Source: Vanessa cardui (lineage: Eukaryota; Arthropoda; Insecta; Lepidoptera; Nymphalidae). From it: a stretch of DNA of 64,000 bases. The DNA is taken from positions 423,001 through 487,000 of the forward strand of contig NC_061152.1 in assembly GCF_905220365.1 (NCBI RefSeq). Direction: 5' to 3'. Below the pieces are notes generated by a model. It searched no databases, was not told the DNA's origin, and worked only from the letters and a program-made list of their open reading frames with translations. Of the stretch, positions 53,501 through 61,620 are shown in pieces. Position numbers and translations under genes: made by a program. Each line of letters opens with the position of its first letter. The stretch's first letter is position 1.

Positions 53501-55242
53501 TTAAATATAGCAGTTAGTTCAATTTCCTCGTATAAAATATATAGGCTCGTATAATAAACAAGATATTCTCGTTAATATTACACATATAGATAATGCTGTA
53601 ATGATTTTATTATACACGCTATTATTCCTTTTATGGAGGCTATGATGCTGAATTATCATATATATGTGTATTTACAATATATAAATATACTCTGTTAGAT
53701 AATATACTTAAAAGATATAAATATAATATTAATGTTATAAGAAAAATAATAGTATAACATTTTATATTGTCAATATGGCGCTGCAATGGGACCGGTGACG
53801 TCGCTTGCCTATATTATCTGTGGTTCATATAATCCACATACAGTAGGCAAACGAGGTTATCAAGCAAGTGACGTCATAATAAGTCCGACCAATCAGGAGC
53901 GTTTTGTGTCACGTGACGAAAGTTTCAAAAAATTAATTTTTGTTTATGGATTTTTGAATAGATTAATATTATATTCAACTTTCGTTGGTAAATAAGCATT
54001 TTTAAACTCATGATATATACTGATTAAAATAATTGACAATTTATTTTACGCATTGTCAAATGGCCTATTCGAGATATAAAAATTACGAACTAAAAGTTTG
54101 TTTTCCGTTTGGTCACAGCGACCACATAACTTTAGTTTCATTGAAATAAATAAAAGTTTGTTATTAAGCTTTTCTGCTGACGCTCCGGACTTCGTACAAG
54201 TTCATATAAAGATACCTAGTATATAATTTTGGTACGAGAAAATATGCTTTACGACTTTAGATATAAGGTTTATTGTTAATTAATGATCATATTAATAATC
54301 TATAATATTATAAATGTGAAAGTAACTCTGTCTGTCTGTAGCTCTTTCACTATCAAACCGCTGAACCGAATTTGATGAAATTTGGTGTGAAGCTAACTTG
54401 ACATCCATGGAAGGACATAGGGTACCTTTTTTGGCTAACACATGACAAATAAACCTTAACGAAATCGAATCCGCGGACTATAACTAGTCTTATTTAGAAG
54501 TTTTTGAAGTGTCTTTCACCATAAAAGAGGTACCACCCACTAATAATTATTGTCAATTAAAATATTTTCTGTAACAGTCTCTTATTTTATTTACTTGGTG
54601 GTAGGGTAAGTACCACCCACTCATCAGATAAACTACCGCTAAACAACAGTACGCAGTGTTGTTGTGTTCCGGTTTGAAGGTTTAGCCAGTGTAACTACAG
54701 GCACAAGGGACATAACATCTTAGTTCGCAAGGTTAGTGGCGCATTGACGGTGTAAGGAATAATTAATATTTCTTACAGCGTAATGGTCTATGGGTGATTG
54801 TGACCACTTACCATCAGGTGGCCCATATGATCGTCCAACCTATTTCATAAAATAAAATAAATAAGTAACAGCTTCTTATAATATTGATCAGTGAAATAAA
54901 TTTGATTTGAAACGAGCTCTCTTTATTATATTTCCCAAACCTTAAATTTGACCGCGTGGTGGTGTATTCATCCCCTCAAAAGGAAAAAGGAGGTTTTAGT
55001 CGTGGGAGGGAGAGATTGTAATTTTCCTTTTTTTGAATGAAATTAAAATAGTTATTTGAAAGATTCGAAAATCTGGAAGACCGAAAAATACCCAAGACAA
55101 TCACAAGTATAGAAACATAGTTGCGTCAGAAATATTACATTAAAACTTTGCACTCATCACAAAGGGTAGCAAAGTGAAATGTCAGTAAAATTTTAATTAA
55201 TTTGTAATACTTACCAAAAAGAACAAGTACTGATAACGCCAT
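50302..55242 (-). CDS. Small secreted Pro/Cys-rich protein (89 aa, 2 exons), minus partner of a divergent pair
   Basis: Exon 1 is 55215-55242 and exon 2 is 50302-50543 (28+242 = 270 nt, 89 codons plus stop). The donor is GTAAGTATT and the acceptor is GATTAACAG. The intron is 4.67 kb. Joined in phase 1, the start reads MALSVLVLFAIISSSLAAPW, a complete signal peptide that neither exon has alone. The mature part has 9 Cys and many Pro, with pieces such as GQPSICIPRP, TIYTPPYCPVTPRPMVV and a Cys-x-x-Cys near the end. PVTPRPMVVSPCQAC fits the 15-residue repeat of the divergent neighbour, so I infer a shared ancestor. Likely secreted structural or coat protein; no named family recognised. TATATAAG lies 43 bp upstream of the ATG. 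Confidence 0.75.
50625..50851. mobile_element. Fold-back element with about 64-bp inverted arms, 12-bp target-site duplication
   Basis: TACCATCAGATA at 50613-50624 and 50852-50863. Arms 50658-50723 and 50788-50850 are near-perfect inverted repeats (AAAACTAGTTATAACGGATT against its complement, AATTATTTTTGACATCCCGA likewise). The loop is GC-rich, with GTAGTCGACGGGTGGTCTAC. Confidence 0.88.
50919..51169. mobile_element. hAT-type MITE K2, 8-bp target-site duplication
   Basis: AGGGTGAG at 50911-50918 and 51170-51177. Ends CAGTAGCGTAGCTA and (reverse) CACTGACGTAGCTA. 251 bp with no ORF. Confidence 0.9.
51297..51640 (-). repeat. Rep-C scrap and SINE-A (TTTAC tail)
   Basis: 51297-51350 Rep-C 3' end (TTTATGGTATAGGTAGGCGG), then SINE-A from about 51369 (GGTAAATTAACAGCCTG) to GCGGCCATCTCAGCTC. 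Confidence 0.8.
51780..51980 (-). repeat. LINE tail E
   Basis: ACAGTATAAAAGAAAGTCGC, ACGCAACGGATTTTGATGC, ATACATGGACAATATAATAA, end GTGATGTCGTAAG. Confidence 0.85.
51981..52384. other. Unassigned intronic sequence with ACAC-rich stretch
   Basis: 52030-52080 is rich in ACACAC. No exon or known element recognised. Confidence 0.3.
52385..53095 (-). repeat. LINE tail F split by Rep-G
   Basis: Tail F antisense at 52385-52430 (TGGAGTGTCTGTTTGTAATA) resumes at 52858 (ATAGCCCTTTATTTACTCAA) and ends ACGAGGTCGCAGGCAAAGCT. Confidence 0.8.
52431..52857 (+). repeat. Rep-G nested in LINE tail F, most complete copy
   Basis: AAAAACCGACTTCAAACAAA left, GAGCCGGTGTCAGCCACGGG middle, CTTTCTGAAGTCGGTTGAAA right. 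The two CCGACTTC-type ends are inverted relative to each other. Confidence 0.8.
53219..53450 (-). repeat. SINE-A, truncated at the tail side
   Basis: CTCCCTTTGAGGAGAGGAG, TGGCATTAATTCTATGAAAT, head CTGCGCCATCTCAGCTC. Confidence 0.85.
53451..53764. other. Unassigned AT-rich intronic sequence
   Basis: Very AT-rich with TATATA runs and no frame. Confidence 0.3.
53765..54070 (+). repeat. Rep-J, copy 3 (5' truncated)
   Basis: CAATATGGCGCTGCAATGGG start, GTGACGTCGCTTGCCT, CAAGCAAGTGACGTCATAAT, GTGTCACGTGACGAAAG, end CGCATTGTCAAATGGCCTAT. Confidence 0.82.
54300..54495 (+). repeat. LINE tail M, best copy
   Basis: TGTGAAAGTAACTCTGTCTG, AACCGCTGAACCGAATTTGA, GTGTGAAGCTAACTTGACAT, ACTATAACTAG end. 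Confidence 0.75.
54597..54850 (+). repeat. Rep-C
   Basis: TTGGTGGTAGGGTAAGTACC start (short internal deletion), ends CGTCCAACCTATTTCATAAA. Confidence 0.88.
54851..55214. other. Intron 5' part of the small secreted-protein gene
   Basis: Holds a SINE-A scrap at about 54955-55020 (CGTGGTGGTGTATTCATC). Otherwise unrecognised. Confidence 0.35.
55215..55242 (-). CDS. Small secreted protein, exon 1
   Basis: ATG at 55242-55240, nine codons (MALSVLVLF) plus one base, followed by a perfect GTAAGT donor. Alone it would be invisible to gene finders. Confidence 0.75.
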
Positions 55243-55277
55243 CTTTATCGAATGCAAAATTTCTCAAATCTACAATC

Positions 55278-55285
55278 CTTATATA
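55278..55285 (-). promoter_or_regulatory. TATA box of the minus gene
   Basis: TATATAAG on the minus strand, 36-43 bp upstream of the ATG; predicted transcription start near 55255. Confidence 0.55.
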
Positions 55286-55486
55286 CGATTATGGATATGA
55301 TCGTTGATAACCAATAACAGGCCTTATATCTAAATTAATAAAGTACATTTTGCGGTACCAAAAAATTTTTTTTCAAATCTTTTAATGGCATAGTATATCA
55401 AAACAGTGCATATTTGTATATGAACGCTCAAATAGTCAAGCTTTTCTAAACATATTACAACGTTCAAGCATAAAGAGCTTGGTTTG

Positions 55487-55493
55487 TATAAAA
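55487..55493 (+). promoter_or_regulatory. TATA box of the plus gene
   Basis: TATAAAA, 35-41 bp upstream of the ATG at 55528; predicted start near 55515, giving a very short 5' UTR. Confidence 0.55.
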
Positions 55494-55527
55494 TGCTCAG
55501 TTAGTCTTGATACTTTGACTCGCAAGG

Positions 55528-55558
55528 ATGGTGCGATTGGCTGTTTTGGGCGTTATCG
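55528..55558 (+). CDS. Repeat protein, exon 1
   Basis: ATG plus nine more codons (MVRLAVLGVI) and one base; donor GTAAAT at 55559. The one base plus GT of exon 2 makes Gly-11. Confidence 0.75.
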
Positions 55559-58500
55559 GTAAATATCTTAAATATTATTATTTTAAAATTAATTTACTGA
55601 TTGGTGCATTGGGAGCCGAGATGCTATGAAAACCAAGCACCACTGAATATTCATGTGCTTAATTTGTGTTTGTAATTCATCTCGTGATCGGTGAATTAGC
55701 GTGAACTTGCATGTGTCCAATTTTATCGAAATTCTGTCACATGTGTATTCCAGCGACCCGCACTGGAACAGCGTGGTGGAATAAGTTCTAAATCCTCTCC
55801 TCAAAGGGAGAGGAGACCTTAGACCAGTAGAGGGAAATTTACAGGCTGTTATTGTTGTTGTTACTGATTGTTAGATATTTTTACAAGCTCGTTTGGGTAT
55901 AGTTATACATTCTTGGCGATATCTGTGGTAGAGTAGTGTGTACACCGGTTTTCATGGGTACACCACTCCGAGGTCGCGGGTTCGTCCGGCCGAGTCGATG
56001 TAGAAAAAGTTCATTAGTTGTCTACGTCGTCTCGGGTCTGGGTGTTCGTGGTACTGTCGTTACTTCTGATTTTCCACAACACAAGTACTTTAGCTTTTTT
56101 ACATTGTAAAGTAAAGTAAAGTAATAGCCTGTAAATTAAGCACATATATATAGTGGTGCTTGCCTGGATTTAAACCCGAAATTATAGGTTAAGATACACG
56201 CATTCAAACAATGGGCCATCTCAGCTAATGCATTTACATTGGGATGGGAGAGTAATGTAAGATGTCGTAAGAGTAAAATAAGATGTTGTCCAAAAAAAAA
56301 AAATACCATCAAGCATTTTTTGTTTTTGTGTGAGCCAGTGTAACTACATGGAAAAGTCTTAATAAGCATGTTCCAAAGTTTTATGGCGAATCCGGGATGT
56401 AAGATTTATCCTTACTTCTTGTGCACATACAATAGTTTTTAACTTTGCCATAAAAAGAGGCATATTATTCGATACAAAATTTTATAGATGATAAAAAAGC
56501 GTGGAGTTAATACCTGTTGACTTCCACGCAGGATATATTACATACACATATAAATGTATTTAACTGATATGACTGTATTTTTAGGTAGGATGCATTACAT
56601 ACATATGTATATAACTGTATTTAACTAATACGACTGTATTTTTTAAATGTTGAAAAAGAGTAACTACTGGGTTTCTTGTCGGTTCTTCTCGGTAGAATCT
56701 ACTTTCTGAACCGGTGGTAGCTTCACTTAATTGTTAAATGACCATTCAAAAGTGCTTGTAAAAGCCTACTTGAATAATTTTATTTTGATTTTGATTAATT
56801 GTTACAGATTTTGTCAAAGTGTACAGTGAATAGTGGTACCACCAACTAACAGAAAAACTATTTGTATGACCCTTCGTTAAGTTTTGATAGAAAAATAACG
56901 GTCGAATAACAATACTGTCAATAGCTAATCCAATATCCAAGTAATACCAATCAGGGATTCGTCCAACTCGACTAAAACGAGAAGGTATCGAATCAATAAG
57001 GGAATCTTGAGACATTTATGATATTACAATCGGGCGTGTAATGTATATTTTTATCTGTTTAATAATCAGAACTTTGTCATGATTGTTCTGAGGAAGACGC
57101 TTAAGGAAAATGTCGTAAGGAGAACTATATTACTCAGAATAATCCTCTGAGAACAACAACAACAGCCTGTAAATTTCCCACTGCTGGGCTACGGCCTCTT
57201 CGGAACATTTGGAATACACATGTGGCAGAATTTTTATGAAATTAGAAACATGCAGATTTCCTCGCGATGTTTTCTTTCACCGCCGGGCACGAGATGAATT
57301 ATAAACACAAATTAAGCACATATATATAGTGGTGCTTGCCTGGGTTGGAAGTATTTATCAAGGTATCCTTGATATGGGCTTTAATTTTTTTAATAGGTCT
57401 AATTAAAACATATGGTGCTTAACACTTGCACTTACAGTCTCCCAACGCGAAGTTTTTTTTAAAAATATTAATACATACTTATACATATAGGTACTTTAGG
57501 ATTAATTTTCTTTTATTATTTTTTACTTTGTAAAAGAAGCTTATGTTTTTGTGGCGATGGTTTCTGAAATTTTTAATTTATTTTTTTATTTTATACTTTT
57601 TAAAGGTAAAACATCCTTATAACATCTCTGGTTAAGTTGTAAATACGTAGGTTCTTGTCGATTTAAAACCTATAAGTTAAGATTAAATTTTAAGGTCAAT
57701 CTTGTTTCGTTTTATTTTACTTACTAATTAATATTTTTTGTTTCTGAATTTTTTTTATTTATTATTTTATTTAATTACTAATGTTTTTTGTGATGTACAA
57801 GTCATAACTTTTCATTTGATACCCCACTTGAGCATATTTGCAGACATTCGGTTTTTCTTCCCCACTTTAACCCCCCATAACTTTTAAACGGCTAAACCGG
57901 TTTTCATCAAACATGTCTAAGAACACTCACCCGTAAAACACCTATAATAAAAAAAAATTGAAATCGGTTCATTCGTTCGGGAGTTATGATGCCACAGACA
58001 GACAGACAGACACGTCAAACTTATAACACCCCTCTTTTTGCGTCGGAGTTTAAATAGGTAATAAAACCAGGTCTGTTTCCAGGTCTTCTGTCAGCAGTGC
58101 TGGCTGCACCAGCGCCGCAAGTATGCTCGATGCTCACGAACATGCAGCCTCCTTCATTGATACCGAATCCAAATTCTAATTGTAATCTGTATATTCCGAT
58201 AATTCAGCCCAGTAAGTATTTCTTTTTATAATTATTACACTTCACTTGGATACTACTGAGTAGGTATCAAATAACCTACCGCCAAATAGTAGTGTAGTTT
58301 CGGTTTTAAGAGTTACTGTAACTACAGGCACAAGGGACATAACATCTCATTTCCCAAGGCGTGGCGTGGGCGATGTAAGGAATGGTTAATAATACTTAGA
58401 GCGCCATGTGACAAAATTTCCTTGAAATTAGACACATGCAGATTTCCTCACGATGTTTTCTTACACTGCCGAGCTCGAGATGAATTATAAACACAAATTA

Positions 58501-59181
58501 AGCACACGAATATTCAGCGGTGCTTGGTTTTGAACCCGTAATCATCGGTTAAGGTATGTGTTCTAACCACTGGGCCATCTCGGCTCTTATTCATGTCAAT
58601 AATCCTGAATCTTGTATTTCTCAGATCCCAACGACGATGGAACCTTAAAAGTCATGATACAAAAGGATACCATACCAGAGAGACTGCAGGCTGCTGGTTT
58701 CCGAACCTTCCCAGTACCGGGCGGAAGTTTCTACGTCCGTTCCAACCCTGACATCACCATACAACCTCGTCCAATTGTAATCAGACCTCCACACTTCAAA
58801 CCGATCCAACCATGCCCAATAGAGGTCCAACCGCCCCCTCTTCCACCAATAACACCACCCCCGATGACAATTCGACCACCTCAGCAACGGCCAATAAATG
58901 TACCAGCAATATGCGTGAGGCCCAAGCCATTGGCCCCAATCACACCACCAGCTATCATGGTCAAACCACCTTGCCAGCAGCCAATACAACCACCAGCTAT
59001 ACTGATCCGCCAGCCGGATCTGCCATTGATAACTCCATCGCAAATTGTGGTGAGACCACCGTCACCAGCGAATATACAGCCGCCCACGATTTGTTTCAAG
59101 ACATCAGCCTTGCGGAAGACCAGTGACTGTTCCTGCCCACAACCTGTTTATCCTGTGAATCCCTGTTCGTGTTCTAATTAG
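55528..59181 (+). CDS. Secreted proline-rich 15-residue-repeat protein (238 aa, 3 exons), plus partner of the divergent pair
   Basis: Exons are 55528-55558, 58083-58211 and 58625-59181 (31+129+557 = 717 nt, 238 codons plus stop). All introns are GT/AG and phase 1 (2524 and 413 bp). Exons 1 and 2 together give the signal peptide MVRLAVLGVIGLLSAVLAAP, cut by the first intron after codon 10. Residues 20-97 form a non-repeat N-domain (LKVMIQKDTIPERLQAAGF, then FPVPGGSFYVRS). Residues 98-217 are eight 15-residue repeats, each like P-I-T-P-P-x-I-x-V-R-P-P-x-x-x. The C-tail is Cys-rich (DCSCPQPVYPVNPCSCSN). The alternating Ile/Val and Pro/Arg suggests an extended structural protein of cuticle, eggshell, silk or peritrophic type. 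I do not recognise a named family. No canonical AATAAA in the next 300 bp. Confidence 0.8.
55613..55860 (+). repeat. SINE-A with head deletion, GTT tail
   Basis: GGAGCCGAGATGCTATGAAA (A/B boxes lost), ends GGCTGTTATTGTTGTTGTTA. Within intron 1 of the repeat-protein gene. Confidence 0.85.
55918..56290 (+). repeat. SINE-B split by SINE-A
   Basis: SINE-B 55918-56106 (GTGTACACCGGTTTTCATGG) resumes at about 56232 (TACATTGGGATGGGAGAG) to AAGATGTTGTCC. Confidence 0.82.
56107..56231 (-). repeat. SINE-A (internally deleted) nested in SINE-B
   Basis: GTAAAGTAAAGTAAAGTAAT tail side, head GGGCCATCTCAGCT. TTTACATT recurs on both sides (8-bp duplication). Confidence 0.82.
56436..56795 (+). repeat. LINE tail D, sense
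   Basis: AACTTTGCCATAAAAAGAGG start, GACTTCCACGCAGGATATAT, ends TTTTATTTTGATTTTGATT. A short internal duplication occurs near 56570-56640. Confidence 0.85.
56796..57150. other. Unassigned intronic sequence
   Basis: No repeat family or exon recognised. The 89-codon minus frame overlapping tail D is not supported. Confidence 0.3.
57151..57350 (-). repeat. SINE-A, GTT-tail type, head lost
   Basis: AACAACAACAGCCTGTAAAT start, CGCGATGTTTTCTTTCACCG, stops at GGTGCTTGCCTGGGTTGG. Confidence 0.85.
57351..57774. other. Unassigned AT-rich intronic sequence
   Basis: T-rich blocks with no recognised unit. Confidence 0.3.
57775..58050 (+). repeat. 3' end of a non-LTR retrotransposon with GACA microsatellite
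   Basis: CATAACTTTTAAACGGCTAA, AAATCGGTTCATTCGTTCGG, then (GACA)n at about 57991-58010 and CACCCCTCTTTTTGCGTCGG. It ends about 30 bp before exon 2. Confidence 0.65.
58083..58211 (+). CDS. Repeat protein, exon 2
   Basis: Acceptor TTTCCAG, donor GTAAGTATT. Two leading bases, 42 codons, one trailing base. Reads LLSAVLAAPAPQVC then SMLTNMQPPSLIPNPNSN. An equally placed upstream acceptor (AAACCAG, ends 58070) would add four residues (LFPG) in frame. Confidence 0.8.
58253..58590. repeat. Rep-C (sense) and SINE-A (antisense) filling intron 2
   Basis: 58253-58405 Rep-C (TGTAACTACAGGCACAAGGG). 58406-58590 SINE-A antisense without its tail (GCAGATTTCCTCACGATG to CTGGGCCATCTCGGCTC). They make up most of the 413-bp intron. 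Confidence 0.85.
58625..59181 (+). CDS. Repeat protein, exon 3 (repeat array and C-tail)
   Basis: Acceptor TATTTCTCAG. Its two leading bases complete Asn-54. Repeats occupy 58756-59115 (eight units of 45 bp). Stop TAG at 59179-59181. GC-rich and in sharp contrast to the intron. The 132-codon and 72-codon antisense frames and the +1 frame are shadows of the repeat. Confidence 0.85.
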
Positions 59182-59289
59182 TTCGAATCTAATCACAGCA
59201 AAATTATATAATCAATATGTTCCTAAAATAATGTTACTTGTAGTTTCCCAAATCTTTAACTCTGAGTCTGATGCAAGAACCAAATAGTT

Positions 59290-59441
59290 TTACACCTTGG
59301 ATGAATCATTGCACACAATTTTGCGACATCTTGATCCATCAAATTTAATTTCAGAAGTGGAGCTTAGCAGTTCGTCTATGATTTTGTCGAATTTATCCAA
59401 AACTGTTCCAAAAATTTTGCTCTTTTGGAATATATTTACGT
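59290..59441 (-). CDS. Candidate last exon of an unknown gene (tail-to-tail with the repeat protein)
   Basis: Minus strand after a TAATTGTAG acceptor reads VNIFQKSKIFGTVLDKFDKI, then IDELLSSTSEIKFDGSRC and a short Cys-containing end before TAA. It is free of stops, has balanced codon use and matches no repeat in the window. The py-tract is poor (A-rich on this strand), there is no AATAAA nearby and no upstream exon was found. It could also be an old insertion. Confidence 0.35.
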
Positions 59442-59529
59442 CTACAATTAAATGTTTTTTTTTTTTTTTATAGATTACTGTGTTCAAAATGAGTTATGTG
59501 TATTAATAACATTAAATGTTGAAATATAT

Positions 59530-59670
59530 ACAAATATGAACTAAAACTAGTTACTGTACAAATCTCGACCGCGTGCAATGGTGGCAAGAATGCTAGCAGC
59601 GTTTCCCCGTTGAATGGGCAAACGAACCCTCCTTTCACCAGTGGAGGCAATGGATGAGCTGTTATACTTT
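59530..59670 (-). pseudogene. ORF-end L of a non-LTR retrotransposon, antisense
   Basis: AACTAGTTACTGTACAAATC, TGCTAGCAGCGTTTCCCCGT, CCTTTCACCAGTGGAGGC: reverse complement of the 18914-19140 copy. Confidence 0.8.
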
Positions 59671-60074
59671 TGATGAAGCTTTTTACACGACTGTTCCAAG
59701 GATCAAGCGTTGCGACAGAAAATCTTTAAAGTGCATTATCATCAACATATTGTTATATATCTTTGCGTGATCTGATCGTTCGTCTCCAGATCTCGATAAC
59801 GCTTTTGGACATTGGATTGATTATGTATGAGTTCGTTCGTGTTTTCAATTTTGCAAATGTATGTCTTGTATATAGTATTTATATATTACGAGTTATTATT
59901 AAATGATTTCATTGAAATATGTTGTTTTTTTTTTACTATTTTAAATGTATATGTTTCTCGATTCTTTTTTGAAGAGCTTAAATGACAAAATCGTTAATAA
60001 TTCGAGTAAAATGATTAAGTTCAACTTAAAACAATTAAAGATTCTATCTTTATATATTACTAGAGATTATATAT
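59671..60074. other. Unassigned AT-rich sequence
   Basis: No exon or repeat recognised apart from the AT-rich frame at 59945. Confidence 0.3.
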
Positions 60075-60310
60075 TACTCGCCCGGTTTCGCACGGGTGCA
60101 ATACTGATACTAGATATACTAAAGAATTTGTTTATTTACATCACATTTGAAATTTCTAAAATGTTTTTTTAATATTTTCTCCATGTGTTATATACAAAAA
60201 TGTTCCTCTTAAAGCATTCAATCTAGTAAAAAAAACCACATCAAAATCCGTTGCGTAATTAGAAAGATCTTAGCATACATAGGGACAGACAGCGGTAAAC
60301 GACTCTGTAA
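60075..60310 (+). repeat. LINE tail E
   Basis: CTCGCCCGGTTTCGCACGGG start, AAATCCGTTGCGTAATTAG, end GACAGCGGTAAACGACTC. Confidence 0.85.
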
Positions 60311-60339
60311 TGAAGAAATAATATTTTTTTAGCCAAGGA

Positions 60340-60505
60340 TTCAAAATATCGTATAAATGGTAAGAAATCTCGTAAGGCTTTGGTAAGTATGGGGGTTCCA
60401 CAAGGATCTATACTTGATCCATTTAATTTCCTTATTTATATAAGTGACAAAGTACAACGTCTTCAAAATAAAAAGGCGTCAATCGTCCTACGATATCAAT
60501 AACGC
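60340..60505 (+). pseudogene. Non-LTR reverse transcriptase fragment
   Basis: Plus frame reads SRKALVSMGVPQGSILDP then FNFLIYISD, the conserved G-V-P-Q-G-S-I-L-x-P block of Jockey/R1-type reverse transcriptases (usual form GPLLF; here D-P-F-N-F). It stops soon after. A short, decayed piece. Confidence 0.8.
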
Positions 60506-60585
60506 TGTCACTGAAAAAATATAAAGTTTAATATAATACTGTTAAATAATAATACAAAGAATAACATATGATTCCACAGACATTT

Positions 60586-60918
60586 TAACTTTGCCGTTTC
60601 ATAAATTCAAATCATTTGTATAATATACATTGGTAAAAAAGTATATTATTCAATACAAGATTATGCAGACGATAAAAAAGCTTGGAATTATACTTGCTGA
60701 CTTCCAGACGGGATATACATTATATGTATGTAATTGTATTTTAATAACAAGACTATATTTTTGAATGTTGAAAAAGAGTAGCTACTGAGTTTCTTGTCGT
60801 TTTCTCGGTAGAATCTGCATTTCGAACCGGTGGTAGATTTACTTAATATAGTTGTTAATTGTCGATTTAAAAGTGCTTGTAAAAGCCTACTTGAATAAAG
60901 TATATTTTGATTTTGATC
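60586..60918 (+). repeat. LINE tail D, full length
   Basis: AACTTTGCCGTTTCATAAAT start, ends TATATTTTGATTTTGATC. Confidence 0.88.
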
Positions 60919-60940
60919 ACGCTTATTAATCAAATTCGAT

Positions 60941-61250
60941 AGGAGTCGAGATGGCCCAGTGGTTAGAACGTGTGCATCTTAACCGATGATTGCCGGTTCA
61001 AATCCAGGCAAGCATCGCTGATTCATGTGTTTAATTTGTCTTTATAATTCATCTCGTGCTCAGCGGTGAAGGAAAACATCGTGAGGAAACCTGCATGTGA
61101 CAAATTTCATAGAAATTCTGCCACACGTGTATTCCACCAACCCACATTGGAACAGCGTGGTGGAATATGTTCCAAACCTTCTCCTCAAAGGGAGAGGAGG
61201 CCTTTAGCCCAGCAGTGGGAATTTACAGGCTGTTGTTGTTGTTGTTGTTC
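60941..61250 (+). repeat. SINE-A, GTT-tail subfamily, full length
   Basis: GAGTCGAGATGGCCCAGTGG, GCCGGTTCAAATCCAGG, ends GGCTGTTGTTGTTGTTGTTG. TAATCAAATT occurs near both ends. Confidence 0.92.
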
Positions 61251-61368
61251 TTGTAGTAATCAAATTAGAAAAAATACTAAATTCTGAAGCATTATATTTT
61301 ATTGACTCTACAAAATATCTTTATATATTAGCTGCACAAATGCGCAATGGGTACTTTGTATAAGGCTA

Positions 61369-61620
61369 ACAAAGAAACAGCTCCCTATCGCGCCATTCGA
61401 CGCTATTCGCATATAGATTCGACCCGAGACAGCGAGTGCGTGTAAAGCGACGCGTCGAATTGACGAATATATTAGGTCGTATGATATTACAAGTTATTAC
61501 GTTTGTGTAAAGACCATATTCACATGAGAAATAAATATTGATAATTTGGGATGGCGTACTTAATTCGGATGCGATCGGTTTTACGAATTTTGCCGATGCG
61601 ACGAGTTGTGTCGTACTATA
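61369..61620 (+). mobile_element. MITE-H, 5' truncated
   Basis: Begins inside the element at AAACAGCTCCCTATCGCGCC and keeps the right end AGTTGTGTCGTACTATA. Confidence 0.85.

Larger units (their letters stand above)
55243..55527. promoter_or_regulatory. Shared bidirectional promoter, 285 bp between the two start codons
   Basis: TATATAAG on the minus strand at 55278-55285 and TATAAAA on the plus strand at 55487-55493 lie 43 and 41 bp from their ATGs, a nearly symmetric layout. A CCAAT at 55311-55315 and a GATAA at 55306-55310 lie near the minus TATA. A TCAGT (arthropod initiator-like) at 55497-55501 is too close to the plus TATA to be its start site. No chorion-type TCACGT element is present. 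No transposon is recognised inside, unlike both flanking introns. Confidence 0.65.

Noticed and set aside
55487..55505. TCAGT at 55497 as initiator for the TATA at 55487
   Set aside because: Only about 10 bp apart, against the usual 25-30 bp; the start site is more likely near 55515.
58645..59043. 132-codon minus-strand ORF (Trp/Tyr-rich)
   Set aside because: Exact antisense shadow of the 45-bp repeats in exon 3. The Trp richness comes from complementing Pro codons; no signal peptide or splice logic.
58812..59126. 104-codon plus ORF in another frame over the repeat
   Set aside because: Frame-shifted shadow of the same array. The true frame continues the signal-peptide exons and ends in the Cys-rich tail.
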